DNA from: Acinetobacter proteolyticus
GTDB lineage: Bacteria > Pseudomonadota > Gammaproteobacteria > Pseudomonadales > Moraxellaceae
DNA: 64,000 nucleotides
NCBI RefSeq assembly: GCF_000367945.1
Contig: NZ_KB849179.1
Span: 2,255,747-2,319,746 of the forward strand
Reading direction: 5' to 3'
Shown here: piece by piece, positions 42,129 through 51,607 of the stretch
Layout: each line of letters starts with the position of its first letter
How positions within the stretch are numbered: the stretch's first letter is position 1
Made by a program: the position numbers and the translations under genes
The notes under the pieces: model-generated
The model's input: only the letters and a program-made list of their open reading frames with translations
Database searches by the model: none
What the model was told of the DNA's origin: nothing

Positions 42129-43046
42129 ATGCCAAATTCAAATATTCCCAAAGATGTTGCTGGCAGCCTGACAAGTGTTTTCACCAACATTAACTTTGAG
42201 CGACTTAGTGAAATCGTGGTCGCGATTATTTTATGTTTCATCGGCTTCCTGATTGCACGTTTGGTTTCAAATGCCTTTATTCGCACAGTAGGCAGTCGCT
42301 TTAATGCCCATCAACGCCTGTTATGGCGCCGAGGTATCTTTTACTTCATTTTCTTGCTGTTCATTATGACCAGCCTCAGAGAAGCCGGTTTTAAACTCAG
42401 TGTGTTTTTGGGTGCCGCAGGGATCTTAACCGTTGCCTTGGGTTTTGCCTCACAAACCTCTGCCAGCAACTTGATCAGTGGTTTATTCTTGATTGGAGAA
42501 GGCTCATTTGAAGTCGGTGATACCATTCAAATTACTTTAATTCGAGGTCAAACCATCGAAGGTGAGGTGATTTCAATTGATCTACTCTCGGTGAAACTGC
42601 TCACACTGGACAATGTTTATATTCGTTTGCCGAATGAACAACTGATCCGAACCCCTGTGATGAACTTATCCAAATACCCGATACGGCGTATTCCAATCAC
42701 CTTGGCGATTAACTTCCACGAAGACATTATTAAAGTACGACATGTTCTATTAGAAGTGGCAGCCAAATACCCGCTGGTGATGGATGATCCTAAAGCTACG
42801 GTTACGGTGACGGCATTTAGAGAATCATCCATTGAGCTTCTATTTGCGGTATGGTGTCGTCAGGAGAACTCACTCAAAGTTCGCGATGAAATGCAGGAAC
42901 GTATTCGCAATGGCTTTCTGGAAAATGAGATTGAAATTCCTGTACCGAAAATGGGTCTGATTGATCGACCTCTGCCCTTAGAAAATGACGAAGTCGATCA
43001 ATATGCCAATCAGAAAGAACTCAAAAAAGAACAGAAAGAGAGTTAG
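42129..43046 (+). CDS. MscS-family mechanosensitive channel
   Basis: 305 residues. Three N-terminal hydrophobic segments: IVVAIILCFIGFLIARLV, a second at about 70-85, and the pore-lining GAAGILTVALGFASQTSASNLISGLFLI, with EVGDTIQI after it as in the MscS beta domain. Its C-terminus ends QKES. Releases solutes on hypo-osmotic shock (family). It overlaps the converging DUF2339 gene by 4 bp. Confidence 0.9.
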   Translation: MPNSNIPKDVAGSLTSVFTNINFERLSEIVVAIILCFIGFLIARLVSNAFIRTVGSRFNAHQRLLWRRGIFYFIFLLFIMTSLREAGFKLSVFLGAAGILTVALGFASQTSASNLISGLFLIGEGSFEVGDTIQITLIRGQTIEGEVISIDLLSVKLLTLDNVYIRLPNEQLIRTPVMNLSKYPIRRIPITLAINFHEDIIKVRHVLLEVAAKYPLVMDDPKATVTVTAFRESSIELLFAVWCRQENSLKVRDEMQERIRNGFLENEIEIPVPKMGLIDRPLPLENDEVDQYANQKELKKEQKES

Positions 43047-43057
43047 CTCTCTTTCTG
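43032..43057. terminator. Palindrome holding both stop codons of converging genes
   Basis: CAGAAAGAGAG (43032-43042) and CTCTCTTTCTG (43047-43057) form a perfect 11-bp stem with a TTAG loop. The MscS stop TAG and the DUF2339 stop TAA both lie in the loop, and both arms encode the same C-terminal Gln-Lys-Glu-Ser. It probably acts as a bidirectional 3' end. Confidence 0.75.
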
Positions 43058-45907
43058 ATTTTCTTCTATCGCAGGTGGTAAAGGTGCCAAATAAGCAATC
43101 ACCAGCATCACAGCTCCCGAACCAATAAATGAAATCACGCGAGTTAAGGTGCCACTTTGCGATAGATCCAATAACAGTAGTTTCGCTACTACAATGGCTA
43201 ACAAGGCAGCCCCAACAAACCAGATTTGTCGAATGTGACGGCGACTGGAAAAAGTCATCAGAACGAAGGCCAAGATCACCCACAGCAGCGTCAAACTCAG
43301 TTGTACATCACCATTCGTCCAGATTGCGACACTCCAGAATGGCGTGCCTAGATAATGATGCATGGCGCGGACCACCACACTGCTCAATACCAATAAGCCA
43401 ATCAAAATCGTGATAACTTTAAAGCCCCACTCCATCGAACGCTCTGCGCTAAAATCATGCTGATATATCATCCAGATCAGACCTGCAAACACCAACAACG
43501 ACAAAAGATCGGTAGGATTGAATAGTGGTAAAACATAATAATGTTCAGCCGAATAAGGATCTAGACTAATCAGCAACAACCACAACAGGCTTAAGCCCCA
43601 CACTGGTAATTGATGCAATAACTGTGTTTTATGCAATCGTAATAAGCAAATAGCATAGATCGCAGGGATCAGCGCAAGTGCTGCAATCGGCATGATTGGG
43701 AAAATGGCCAAACCGATACTGGCAAGACTCAACCACAGCAACGTCGCCCAAATCACCGTATAGACACGAAACTTACTCAAATTCAAACTGATCAGCAGTA
43801 AGGACAATAAGCTTGCAGCAACGGCAAAACTGACCTGATCTAACATGTTCGGCCAATGTCCAGTCGAATAAACGCCTACAGCAAACATTTCCCCGTAGAG
43901 TAGGAATAACAGTACCGCCGCCAAAATCAGCTGTAGATTGTCCCACTGCAAACGTGATTTAAAATGCACAGCCAAACTAAATAACAGCAGTAATATGACA
44001 GCAATCGCGAGATAAGGACTCAGTCCATACTGCTGCCATTGCATCAACTCAGCCCCTGCAATCGCTCCTGAATACAGTCCAAGTACCAGAAACACACCAC
44101 TCAGCATACGTGCGCTGAAATACTTCTCCACTTCTTGATAATGTAATAAGTAAAAAGCAGAGCTAAACTGAGCCAATGCAAAAATCGCAGTGCTTAGAAT
44201 TGGGAAATGATCATTTGACCAGACTTGGAACAGCAGCGCCACAGAACTTAATAACACCAATGCCACACCAACATAGCGACTTAATCGGTAACGCTCGGTC
44301 ACGCCCCAGACAATCAATGCCGTTCCCTGAATTACCCAGCCTGTTGAAGTCCAATGTGCCCCTTTGGCCAATGGGAAAATCAATGCAACAAAGACCACAG
44401 CAAGAATGAAAAAGCTTTTGGCTAAAATTAAAAGTTGCGGATGTTGACGCTTAATCCAGATATTTAAACTGATATAAACAATCGCAAGTGCAACTACACC
44501 CCAAGTGAGTGCTGAGGTTGAGTTATGCATTAAATAGGCATGTAGCGAAAAGCCCAGTACAGGCACACTAAAAATCAAGCCTACATCTAAAATCGGTTGT
44601 AAACGCTCAGGGAGCTGAGCTGTTTGTTGCTGCACATTTTGAGCACGTAACATCAGCTGGCTATAGCGAATGCTCAGCCAGATAAATAGCGCCATATGGA
44701 GCCAGAGAATGATATCCAAGGTATCAAACTGTGCCGTTTTTGCATAAATTCCGATGGTTGTACCACCAATAAACATGGTGGCGAAGAACGCAATTTGATG
44801 CAGGATTTTCCAGGGTTGAATAAAATTCAACGCAGCCACGGCTAAGTTAATGACAAAATAATAACTAAATAAGAAAATCACATCAGGATGATTTTGTGGA
44901 ATCACCAAGGGCGCGAGATAGGCCATGGTTAAAGCCAACATCGCCAAATACAAGGCTTGTTGTTTTAAACTGAGGTAGACCGTCGCCAATAATAGAATCA
45001 CAAATAAAACACTGGCAGTAGCTAAGCTGGCAATGACGGCGAAATGATGCGAGAAGATCAAGGTTAAAAAAACTACTGCTAAACCGACGCCTTGTAGAGC
45101 CACCGCAAATAATTGATTTTTCTTTTGCAGCACATAACCTGCAATGGTAATGATCACGCCTGCACTGGCGATAAAACTCAGCTTCACACCTAGACTGAGT
45201 TGCCAATGCTCACTGGCAAAGCGTAATAACAACACCACGCCAACCATAAGCACTGCGACGGCGACACGTAAAATGGGATTGCCATGTATCATCCAATCGA
45301 GTGCAGGTTGCCACCAACTTGGTGTGTTAGGCTTAGTTGCTCGAGTAACTGGAGTCGAAGTCTGCCCGATTGATGCTGGAACAGATTCAGTTGTTTGATG
45401 CATCCATGCTGGATGCTGCACTGGGTCAAGAGGATTAGAAGAAGCTGTAGTTGTGTTTTCAAGCTGCTGATCAAGTGCAGTTGGCTGGGGTTGAGCTGCG
45501 CGCTGTACCTGAATCTGATGTTGTTGAATCGCATCCTGTTCCAGATGCAATAAACGGGTTTGAAATGCACTGATGGTTTGGATCAAGCACAACAGCAACA
45601 CCAATAAAGCACCACCTGCCAACCACATCCACGTATTGGCATAGGCAAATAGTGCGACGAGTGCTGCGCCATAAATCACAATTTTTTGTATGCCAATCCC
45701 CGCTGTTTGCACAAAATCACTCGTTGCGGTCTGTTCAAGCTGACGCAAACGCTGATGGATTTCAGACAGAACGTGCACAATAACAACGGTCAATCCAATA
45801 CCAGCAGCAACAATCATGCCTTGCCACTTCAATGCAATTGCAGCCGCAAGCAATACAGCTAAGGCAATTAAAACAACGATGAGTCCCTGTTTGTCTTTTT
45901 TATACAT
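43043..45907 (-). CDS. DUF2339 large polytopic membrane protein
   Basis: 954 residues with some two dozen hydrophobic segments across its length. After four N-terminal segments comes a hydrophilic Gln/Ala/Thr-rich stretch (about 115-205), then the long DUF2339 body. No catalytic motif is visible. Single gene, divergent from polA (188-bp gap) and converging on the MscS gene with a 4-bp overlap. Function unknown. Confidence 0.88.
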   Translation of the reverse strand: MYKKDKQGLIVVLIALAVLLAAAIALKWQGMIVAAGIGLTVVIVHVLSEIHQRLRQLEQTATSDFVQTAGIGIQKIVIYGAALVALFAYANTWMWLAGGALLVLLLCLIQTISAFQTRLLHLEQDAIQQHQIQVQRAAQPQPTALDQQLENTTTASSNPLDPVQHPAWMHQTTESVPASIGQTSTPVTRATKPNTPSWWQPALDWMIHGNPILRVAVAVLMVGVVLLLRFASEHWQLSLGVKLSFIASAGVIITIAGYVLQKKNQLFAVALQGVGLAVVFLTLIFSHHFAVIASLATASVLFVILLLATVYLSLKQQALYLAMLALTMAYLAPLVIPQNHPDVIFLFSYYFVINLAVAALNFIQPWKILHQIAFFATMFIGGTTIGIYAKTAQFDTLDIILWLHMALFIWLSIRYSQLMLRAQNVQQQTAQLPERLQPILDVGLIFSVPVLGFSLHAYLMHNSTSALTWGVVALAIVYISLNIWIKRQHPQLLILAKSFFILAVVFVALIFPLAKGAHWTSTGWVIQGTALIVWGVTERYRLSRYVGVALVLLSSVALLFQVWSNDHFPILSTAIFALAQFSSAFYLLHYQEVEKYFSARMLSGVFLVLGLYSGAIAGAELMQWQQYGLSPYLAIAVILLLLFSLAVHFKSRLQWDNLQLILAAVLLFLLYGEMFAVGVYSTGHWPNMLDQVSFAVAASLLSLLLISLNLSKFRVYTVIWATLLWLSLASIGLAIFPIMPIAALALIPAIYAICLLRLHKTQLLHQLPVWGLSLLWLLLISLDPYSAEHYYVLPLFNPTDLLSLLVFAGLIWMIYQHDFSAERSMEWGFKVITILIGLLVLSSVVVRAMHHYLGTPFWSVAIWTNGDVQLSLTLLWVILAFVLMTFSSRRHIRQIWFVGAALLAIVVAKLLLLDLSQSGTLTRVISFIGSGAVMLVIAYLAPLPPAIEENQKES

Positions 45908-46095
45908 AGACTTATATCAATTATGACAGCTTCATTGCGGCTATCTTACTTGATCACTAGATAGGCAGGTATTGTTACATACAAAATACTGCAAATTTTA
46001 AACGACACAAGCAGCCGCTCTGCGTCCAGTTCAGATAAGACAGCCACCACTTTTTCACGTAAAATACCGAGTAATTTATAATTAGGATTTGCGCA

Positions 46096-48861
46096 ATGCC
46101 ACCTTTTGTCTTGGTTGACGGGTCTTATTTTTTATTTCGTGCTTTTCACGCCTTACCCCCATTAACCACGTCGACTGGCTTACATACCAATGCCATTCGG
46201 GGTGCAATCTCAGCGATTCAAAAACTGATGCGCCGCACCCAACCGACGCATATGGCTGTGATTTTTGATACACCAGAGCCGACTTTCCGTCATAAATTAT
46301 CGCCAATCTACAAAGGCGATCGTCCAAGCATGCCTGAGGAATTATCTCAACAGATTCCTTATCTACACGCCTTGATTAAAGCGCAAGGTATTCCATTGTA
46401 TTTTCTCGCGGGTGCAGAAGCGGATGACATTATTGGGACTTTAACCAAGCGAGCTTTGGCAGAAGGTCATCATGTCCTCATCTCGACCGGTGACAAAGAC
46501 ATGGCGCAATTGGTGAATGAGCACGTCAAACTGGAAGACAGTTTTAAAGAACGTGTTTTAGATGAAGCCGGTGTGTTTGAAAAGTTCGGGGTGCATCCAC
46601 ATCAAATCATCGATTATCTTACCCTCATGGGCGATGCATCTGACGGTATTATGGGTGTTCCGGGTGTGGGTGCAAAAACAGCGGCAAAGCTATTGAATGA
46701 ATACGGCACACTCAACAATATCATTGCCAATGCCGATCAGCTCAAAGGTAAGCTGAGCCAGAATATTAAAGATAATGTAGACAATATTAAAATTGACCAT
46801 CAGTTGGCGAGCATTGTCTGTGATCTCGATTTAGCTTTGGACTGGCATGATCTGAAATTATGTAATCCAAATGTTGATCAGCTTCGTGAGCTCTATACAG
46901 AACTCGAGTTCCGTAATCAGTTACAGTCTTTGGATCACCCGAACAATCCAAATAGTTCAGCCTATCAGCAAACCTCGCAAAGCATTGCCAAAACTGAACA
47001 AAAACCAGAGCCTGTGGTTGCCGAAGATCATGCCAATCTTTCCAGCCAAGATGATCAACTGGGGAATGCGACTTATCATACGGTATTGAGCCAACAAGAT
47101 TGGGATGCCTTGTTGCAGCGTATGCAACAAGCAGATCATTTTGCGATTGATACTGAAACCACCAATCTGGATTATCGCTTTGCCGAACTGGTCGGTTTCT
47201 CGGTGGCGTTTGATGCCAAAGATGCCTATTACGTTCCTGTTGCCCACGATTACGAAGGTGCACCTGAACAACTCAATCGTGAGCAGGTTCTTGCCCAGAT
47301 TAAACCAATTCTTGAAAATGAACAGGTCAAGAAAATTGGTCATCATCTCAAATATGATGCACATATCTTTGCCAATCACGGCATCACCATTCAAGGTTGG
47401 TATTTCGATACCATGCTGGCCTCTTATGTATTAAATGCAGCAGCAACACGTCATGGCATGGATGATGTCGCCCGACTTTATCTCAGCCATTTGACTACAA
47501 CCTTTGAACAAATTGCGGGTAAAGGTGCCAAACAAAAAACCTTTAACCAGATTGAGCTTGAAGTGGCGGCACATTATGCGGCTGAAGATGCACATGTCAC
47601 CTATCGCTTATATGAAGTGTTAGCTGCAAAGCTGCAAAGCCATCCTGAATTGGTCAACATCCTGCATAACATCGAAATGCCAGTCGCACGTGTCCTTACG
47701 GGCATGGAGGAAGATGGAATTAAGCTGGATCACGCTTTCCTTGATCAGCTCAGTGTTGAATTCTCTAAAACCATACAAAGCCTTGAGGTACAAGCGGCTG
47801 AATTGGCAGGTGAAGCGTTTAATGTCGCGTCACCAAAACAGGTCGGTGAAGTACTGTTTGAAAAGCTAGGACTGAAAGGTGGTAAGAAAACTGCGACAGG
47901 TCAATACAGCACCAGTGAAAGTATTCTGGAAAAAATTGAACATCCTTTGGCAGAAGTAATTCTGGAACATCGCGGTTTGGCAAAACTGAAAAACACCTAT
48001 ACCGATCGTTTGATTGAGCAATCGCACGATTCAACTCATCGTGTACATACCAGTTATCACCAAGCCCTAACCGCAACAGGTCGTTTGTCTTCAACTGATC
48101 CAAACTTACAAAACATTCCAATCCGGACCCCAATTGGGCGTCAAATTCGTAAAGCCTTTATTGCCCCTGAAGGACGTGTGTTACTCGCTGCCGATTATTC
48201 ACAAATCGAATTGCGTTTGATGGCACATTTCTCTCAAGATGATGCGCTAGTTCATGCCTTCCAGCAAGGTCAAGATGTGCATCGTCGTACCGCTTCTGAA
48301 GTGCTCGGGATTGCCATTGAAGATGTCACCAATGACCAACGCCGCCAAGCCAAAGCAGTTAACTTTGGTCTACTTTATGGGATGTCTGAATTCGGTCTCA
48401 CCCGTCAGCTCGGTTTTAGCCGTGAAGAATCGCGTAGCTATATCGCACGTTACTTCCAGCGTTATCCGGGTGTGTTGGATTATATGGAGCGCACGCGCCA
48501 GATCGCACGTGAACAAGGTTTCGTTGAAACCATTTTAGGTCGTCGTTTGTATACCCCAGACATTATGGCCAGTAATAAAATGATCAAACAAGCGGCTGAA
48601 CGTGCGGCAATCAATGCACCCCTACAAGGCAGTGCAGCGGATATCATTAAATTGGCCATGATCGCAGTGGATAAAATGCTACCCAAAGACCAAGCCAAGC
48701 TTTTACTACAGGTGCACGATGAACTTGTATTCGAAGCCGATGCTGCAATTGCAGATGAACTGTCAAAGCAAATTGCTGACGTGATGCAATCTGTTTTGGA
48801 AATTTCAGTGCCGTTTGTGGTGGAAGTTGGACAAGGTCTAAACTGGGACGCTGCGCATTAA
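46096..48861 (+). CDS. polA: DNA polymerase I
   Basis: Repair and Okazaki-fragment processing polymerase. 921 residues, three domains: 5' nuclease (1 to ~290: FVLVDGSYFLFRAFHALPPLT, DGIMGVPGVGAKTAAKLL), 3'-5' exonuclease (~325-520: FAIDTETTNLDYRFAELVG) and polymerase (~540-921: AADYSQIELRLMAHFS, QAKAVNFGLLYGMSEFGL, QVHDELVFEA). Exonuclease acidic residues appear intact. Single gene, divergent from DUF2339. Confidence 0.98.
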   Translation: MPPFVLVDGSYFLFRAFHALPPLTTSTGLHTNAIRGAISAIQKLMRRTQPTHMAVIFDTPEPTFRHKLSPIYKGDRPSMPEELSQQIPYLHALIKAQGIPLYFLAGAEADDIIGTLTKRALAEGHHVLISTGDKDMAQLVNEHVKLEDSFKERVLDEAGVFEKFGVHPHQIIDYLTLMGDASDGIMGVPGVGAKTAAKLLNEYGTLNNIIANADQLKGKLSQNIKDNVDNIKIDHQLASIVCDLDLALDWHDLKLCNPNVDQLRELYTELEFRNQLQSLDHPNNPNSSAYQQTSQSIAKTEQKPEPVVAEDHANLSSQDDQLGNATYHTVLSQQDWDALLQRMQQADHFAIDTETTNLDYRFAELVGFSVAFDAKDAYYVPVAHDYEGAPEQLNREQVLAQIKPILENEQVKKIGHHLKYDAHIFANHGITIQGWYFDTMLASYVLNAAATRHGMDDVARLYLSHLTTTFEQIAGKGAKQKTFNQIELEVAAHYAAEDAHVTYRLYEVLAAKLQSHPELVNILHNIEMPVARVLTGMEEDGIKLDHAFLDQLSVEFSKTIQSLEVQAAELAGEAFNVASPKQVGEVLFEKLGLKGGKKTATGQYSTSESILEKIEHPLAEVILEHRGLAKLKNTYTDRLIEQSHDSTHRVHTSYHQALTATGRLSSTDPNLQNIPIRTPIGRQIRKAFIAPEGRVLLAADYSQIELRLMAHFSQDDALVHAFQQGQDVHRRTASEVLGIAIEDVTNDQRRQAKAVNFGLLYGMSEFGLTRQLGFSREESRSYIARYFQRYPGVLDYMERTRQIAREQGFVETILGRRLYTPDIMASNKMIKQAAERAAINAPLQGSAADIIKLAMIAVDKMLPKDQAKLLLQVHDELVFEADAAIADELSKQIADVMQSVLEISVPFVVEVGQGLNWDAAH

Positions 48862-48886
48862 GCGCCAACAACCATTCAATACAAGC

Positions 48887-48928
48887 TTCTTGCAGACAGG
48901 GGATCAATACTCCCCTGCGCTACAAGAA
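48887..48928. terminator. Stable hairpin after polA
   Basis: CAGGGGA and TCCCCTG with outer TTCTTG and CAAGAA arms; no T-run follows. Possible 3' end of polA mRNA but not a classical terminator. Confidence 0.4.
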
Positions 48929-49004
48929 CACACATAATAAATATTATTCGATTAATAAAGAATCCTCGATAAAAATTAATCTTTATAGGAGAAGGGAATG
49001 CACC

Positions 49005-50135
49005 ATGTCCTTTAATCAAGTTCAATTTAATCGCTATCACTCGATTGATACGCTACGTTTTATTTCAATCTGCTTGGTGTTACTACACCACTTTAATATC
49101 CCCTATAAACTATTTGACACTGCAATCAGCTTTCAGGTGTTCGGTGAAAGCATCACCACACTTTTCGCCCGAAACGGGAACTATGGCGTCACCATGTTCT
49201 TTGTGATTTCAGGCTATTTAATTACCTCACATACACTCAAACGCTGGGGTGCATTGCATCAGATCAATACCCGGGATTTTTATATTTCGCGTTTTTCCCG
49301 CATCATGCCGACCTTGATTCTGTTGATCTGTCTGGTCAATCTTTTAGCTGCGTTTGAGCTTAAACCCTTTATGACCCAAGCCCCCAATGGCATTGTGGTG
49401 GCTCAATCAACGGTAAACTTGGCAGCGCTGACCTTTTGGATGAACATCCTGATCATTGAAAATGGTTGGGTTAACTATGCGCTTGGCGTGTTATGGTCCT
49501 TATCCGTAGAAGAAGTGTTTTATCTGCTTTTCCCACTCACCGCCTTAATCTTTAAAAGAAAACCCTTATTTCTGTTGGTCTGCTTTGCCCTGATTGTATT
49601 TGCACCCTATTTCAGATATTTACATTATGCTGAAGAAAGTGGTGCTTACCTATACCATTATTTTTCAAGCTTTGACGGGATTGCTTTTGGCTGTATTGCG
49701 GCACTGATTGCACCACAACTGAAACTCCAAGCCAAAACTTGGTTAGCACTGAAATATATCGCCATTGCGACCATGTTCATCATTTACTTTTCAGCACCAA
49801 TTAAACAAAACTGTGTTTGGGGCATTAGTGTGTTTGCACTGGCAACAACCATCGTGATTCTGGCAAATATTGCCAATGAAAATACGACCATGCAGACACA
49901 GCGTTTTAAGTGGTTACAGGAGATTGGCAAGAATAGTTATGAAATTTATTTATTCCATCTGATTATTTTAGGCAGTTTTAAACTGTTTTATACGCCTGCA
50001 CTGACTGAGGGTAATATCAAACTGATGCTATTGCTGATTTATTTTGTGCTTGCCATTGGACTCGGTGGGCTGATTGCACGCTACTTTTCCAATCCACTCA
50101 ATCGAGCGATCCGGCAGCGCTGGATCAAAAAATAA
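49005..50135 (+). CDS. Acyltransferase-3 family membrane protein
   Basis: 376 residues with about ten membrane segments. YHSIDTLRFISICLVLLHHFNIPY has the conserved Arg and His of the family; GNYGVTMFFVISGYLI and SRIMPTLILL follow. Such proteins O-acylate surface sugars (LPS, capsule, peptidoglycan); substrate unknown here. AGGAGAAGG lies upstream. Single gene ending in a terminator shared with yggT. Confidence 0.87.
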   Translation: MSFNQVQFNRYHSIDTLRFISICLVLLHHFNIPYKLFDTAISFQVFGESITTLFARNGNYGVTMFFVISGYLITSHTLKRWGALHQINTRDFYISRFSRIMPTLILLICLVNLLAAFELKPFMTQAPNGIVVAQSTVNLAALTFWMNILIIENGWVNYALGVLWSLSVEEVFYLLFPLTALIFKRKPLFLLVCFALIVFAPYFRYLHYAEESGAYLYHYFSSFDGIAFGCIAALIAPQLKLQAKTWLALKYIAIATMFIIYFSAPIKQNCVWGISVFALATTIVILANIANENTTMQTQRFKWLQEIGKNSYEIYLFHLIILGSFKLFYTPALTEGNIKLMLLLIYFVLAIGLGGLIARYFSNPLNRAIRQRWIKK

Positions 50136-50163
50136 AAAAATGGGCCTTATGCCCATTTTTTTA
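50134..50163. terminator. Bidirectional terminator between acyltransferase and yggT
   Basis: AAAAAAATGGGC and GCCCATTTTTTT around a CTTAT loop. Confidence 0.9.
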
Positions 50164-50178
50164 TTGAATAAAGAAGGC

Positions 50179-50748
50179 TCAAAGACCAGTTAACAAGACT
50201 TTAGCCGCTTCATTCATAAGAATCTCAGCCACGTATAAAGCCAAGAAAGCCAAAATTGGAGACAGGTCAATCATCCCCATATTCGGTAATATACGGCGGA
50301 ATGGTGCAAGCAATGGCTCAGCCAACTCTTGAATCACTTCGATATAAGGCGAACGTGTCTGAGTAAACATCACCACCCAACTGAGAATAATGGTGGCAAA
50401 GATCAAATAACGACAGAAACGAATCAAATCCTGAATCATGGTCACAAAGGTGGTGATCACCAGATATACGGCACTATGCGGCATCTGCCCAGACAAATAC
50501 ATCAAACCGAACATTTTCAGCAGATATAGCACCACTAGCAACGCAACCGCAGCTAAATTGACACGGCCCTTGCCCACTGTTGGGAAAATACGGCTAAAAA
50601 TATCTACAATCTTGGTGGCTTTCACGGTTGAAAGCACTACAGGATTGTATGGACTGACTGCCGCCAATTGCATTAAAAAACGGAAAAAGACCAATAAAAT
50701 TGCAACATTGATCAAAACACCAAAAATTAGCGCAGAACTTGCACCCAT
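50179..50748 (-). CDS. YggT family membrane protein
   Basis: 189 residues, two tandem YggT repeats, each with a pair of hydrophobic helices and the RF(L/I)..SPYNP or RSPYIE..LAEPLLAPFRRILP motif; the second repeat is the clearer. Inner-membrane protein, function unsettled (osmotic or division links reported). Last gene of ppx-accA-tilS-proC-yggT, 16 nt after proC, where proC-yggT neighbourhood is common. Confidence 0.88.
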   Translation of the reverse strand: MGASSALIFGVLINVAILLVFFRFLMQLAAVSPYNPVVLSTVKATKIVDIFSRIFPTVGKGRVNLAAVALLVVLYLLKMFGLMYLSGQMPHSAVYLVITTFVTMIQDLIRFCRYLIFATIILSWVVMFTQTRSPYIEVIQELAEPLLAPFRRILPNMGMIDLSPILAFLALYVAEILMNEAAKVLLTGL

Positions 50749-50764
50749 AATTGTCTTATCCTAC

Positions 50765-51604
50765 TTAAACCGATTTAGTCTTGTCACTCAACTCTTGCGC
50801 TAGCTCTTGGCTACGCTTCTGAGCTGCTGCAAGCGCTGCTTGAATATTTTGTGAAATCTGCGCACGATCAAACACTTCTAAAGCTGCTTGCGTTGTACCA
50901 TTTGGAGAGGTCACGTTTTTACGTAATTCTGCGGGAGAATTCGAGCTGGTAATCGCCATTTGTGCTGCACCTAAAGCTGTTTGTAGCGTTAATGCAGTCG
51001 CGACTTTCTCATCTAAGCCCAAGTTTTTACCTGCACGGATCATACTTTCCATCAAGTAAAAGAAATAGGCAGGGCCAGAACCAGACACTGCTGTTACAGC
51101 ATCAATTTGAGCTTCAGTATCCACCCAAATCGTTAAACCTGTCGCCGCCAAAATTTGACTGGTTAACTCACGATCTTGAGTACCTACTGCATCAGACGCA
51201 TACATACCGTGCGCGCCTGTTTGTACCAATGCTGGCGTGTTCGGCATGACACGGACAATACGTTGACTACCACCAATCAAATCTGAAATGGTTTGAATTT
51301 CAGCGCCCGCAATAATTGAAATTACGAGTTTATCTGACAATAACCCTTTTAATGGTTGTAATACCGTTGCCAAGACTTGTGGTTTTACCGCCAACACCAC
51401 CACATCTGCATTTTTAATTGCTTCCACATTGTCTGTGGTGGTTTGAATGCTTTTTTCTTCTAAGATGTGACGAATTTGTTCTACAGGATCAGAAACTGTA
51501 ATGCGAGTTGTGGGTAAACCACGAGACAGCAGCCCACCAATCAAGGCCTGTGCCATATTACCGCCGCCAATAAAACAAATATTTTGATTCAATGTTGTCG
51601 CCAT
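50765..51604 (-). CDS. proC: Pyrroline-5-carboxylate reductase
   Basis: Last step of proline synthesis, using NADPH. 279 residues. Rossmann start ICFIGGGNMAQALIGGLL, ADVVVLAVKPQVLATVL, VRVMPNTPALVQTGAHGMYA, and C-terminal AVSGSGPAYFFYLMESMIRAG with VTSPNGTTQAAL. Begins 3 nt after tilS. Confidence 0.96.
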   Translation of the reverse strand: MATTLNQNICFIGGGNMAQALIGGLLSRGLPTTRITVSDPVEQIRHILEEKSIQTTTDNVEAIKNADVVVLAVKPQVLATVLQPLKGLLSDKLVISIIAGAEIQTISDLIGGSQRIVRVMPNTPALVQTGAHGMYASDAVGTQDRELTSQILAATGLTIWVDTEAQIDAVTAVSGSGPAYFFYLMESMIRAGKNLGLDEKVATALTLQTALGAAQMAITSSNSPAELRKNVTSPNGTTQAALEVFDRAQISQNIQAALAAAQKRSQELAQELSDKTKSV

Positions 51605-51607
51605 GTC

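Noticed and set aside
46787..47263. 158-codon frame antisense to polA
   Set aside because: Opposite strand of an intact conserved gene, no start signal, composition is that of a shadow frame. Similar frames opposite murA (24717-25145) and rsmJ (5864-6286) rejected for the same reason.
48887..48928. Hairpin after polA as an intrinsic terminator
   Set aside because: No T-run follows; kept only as a low-confidence structure.
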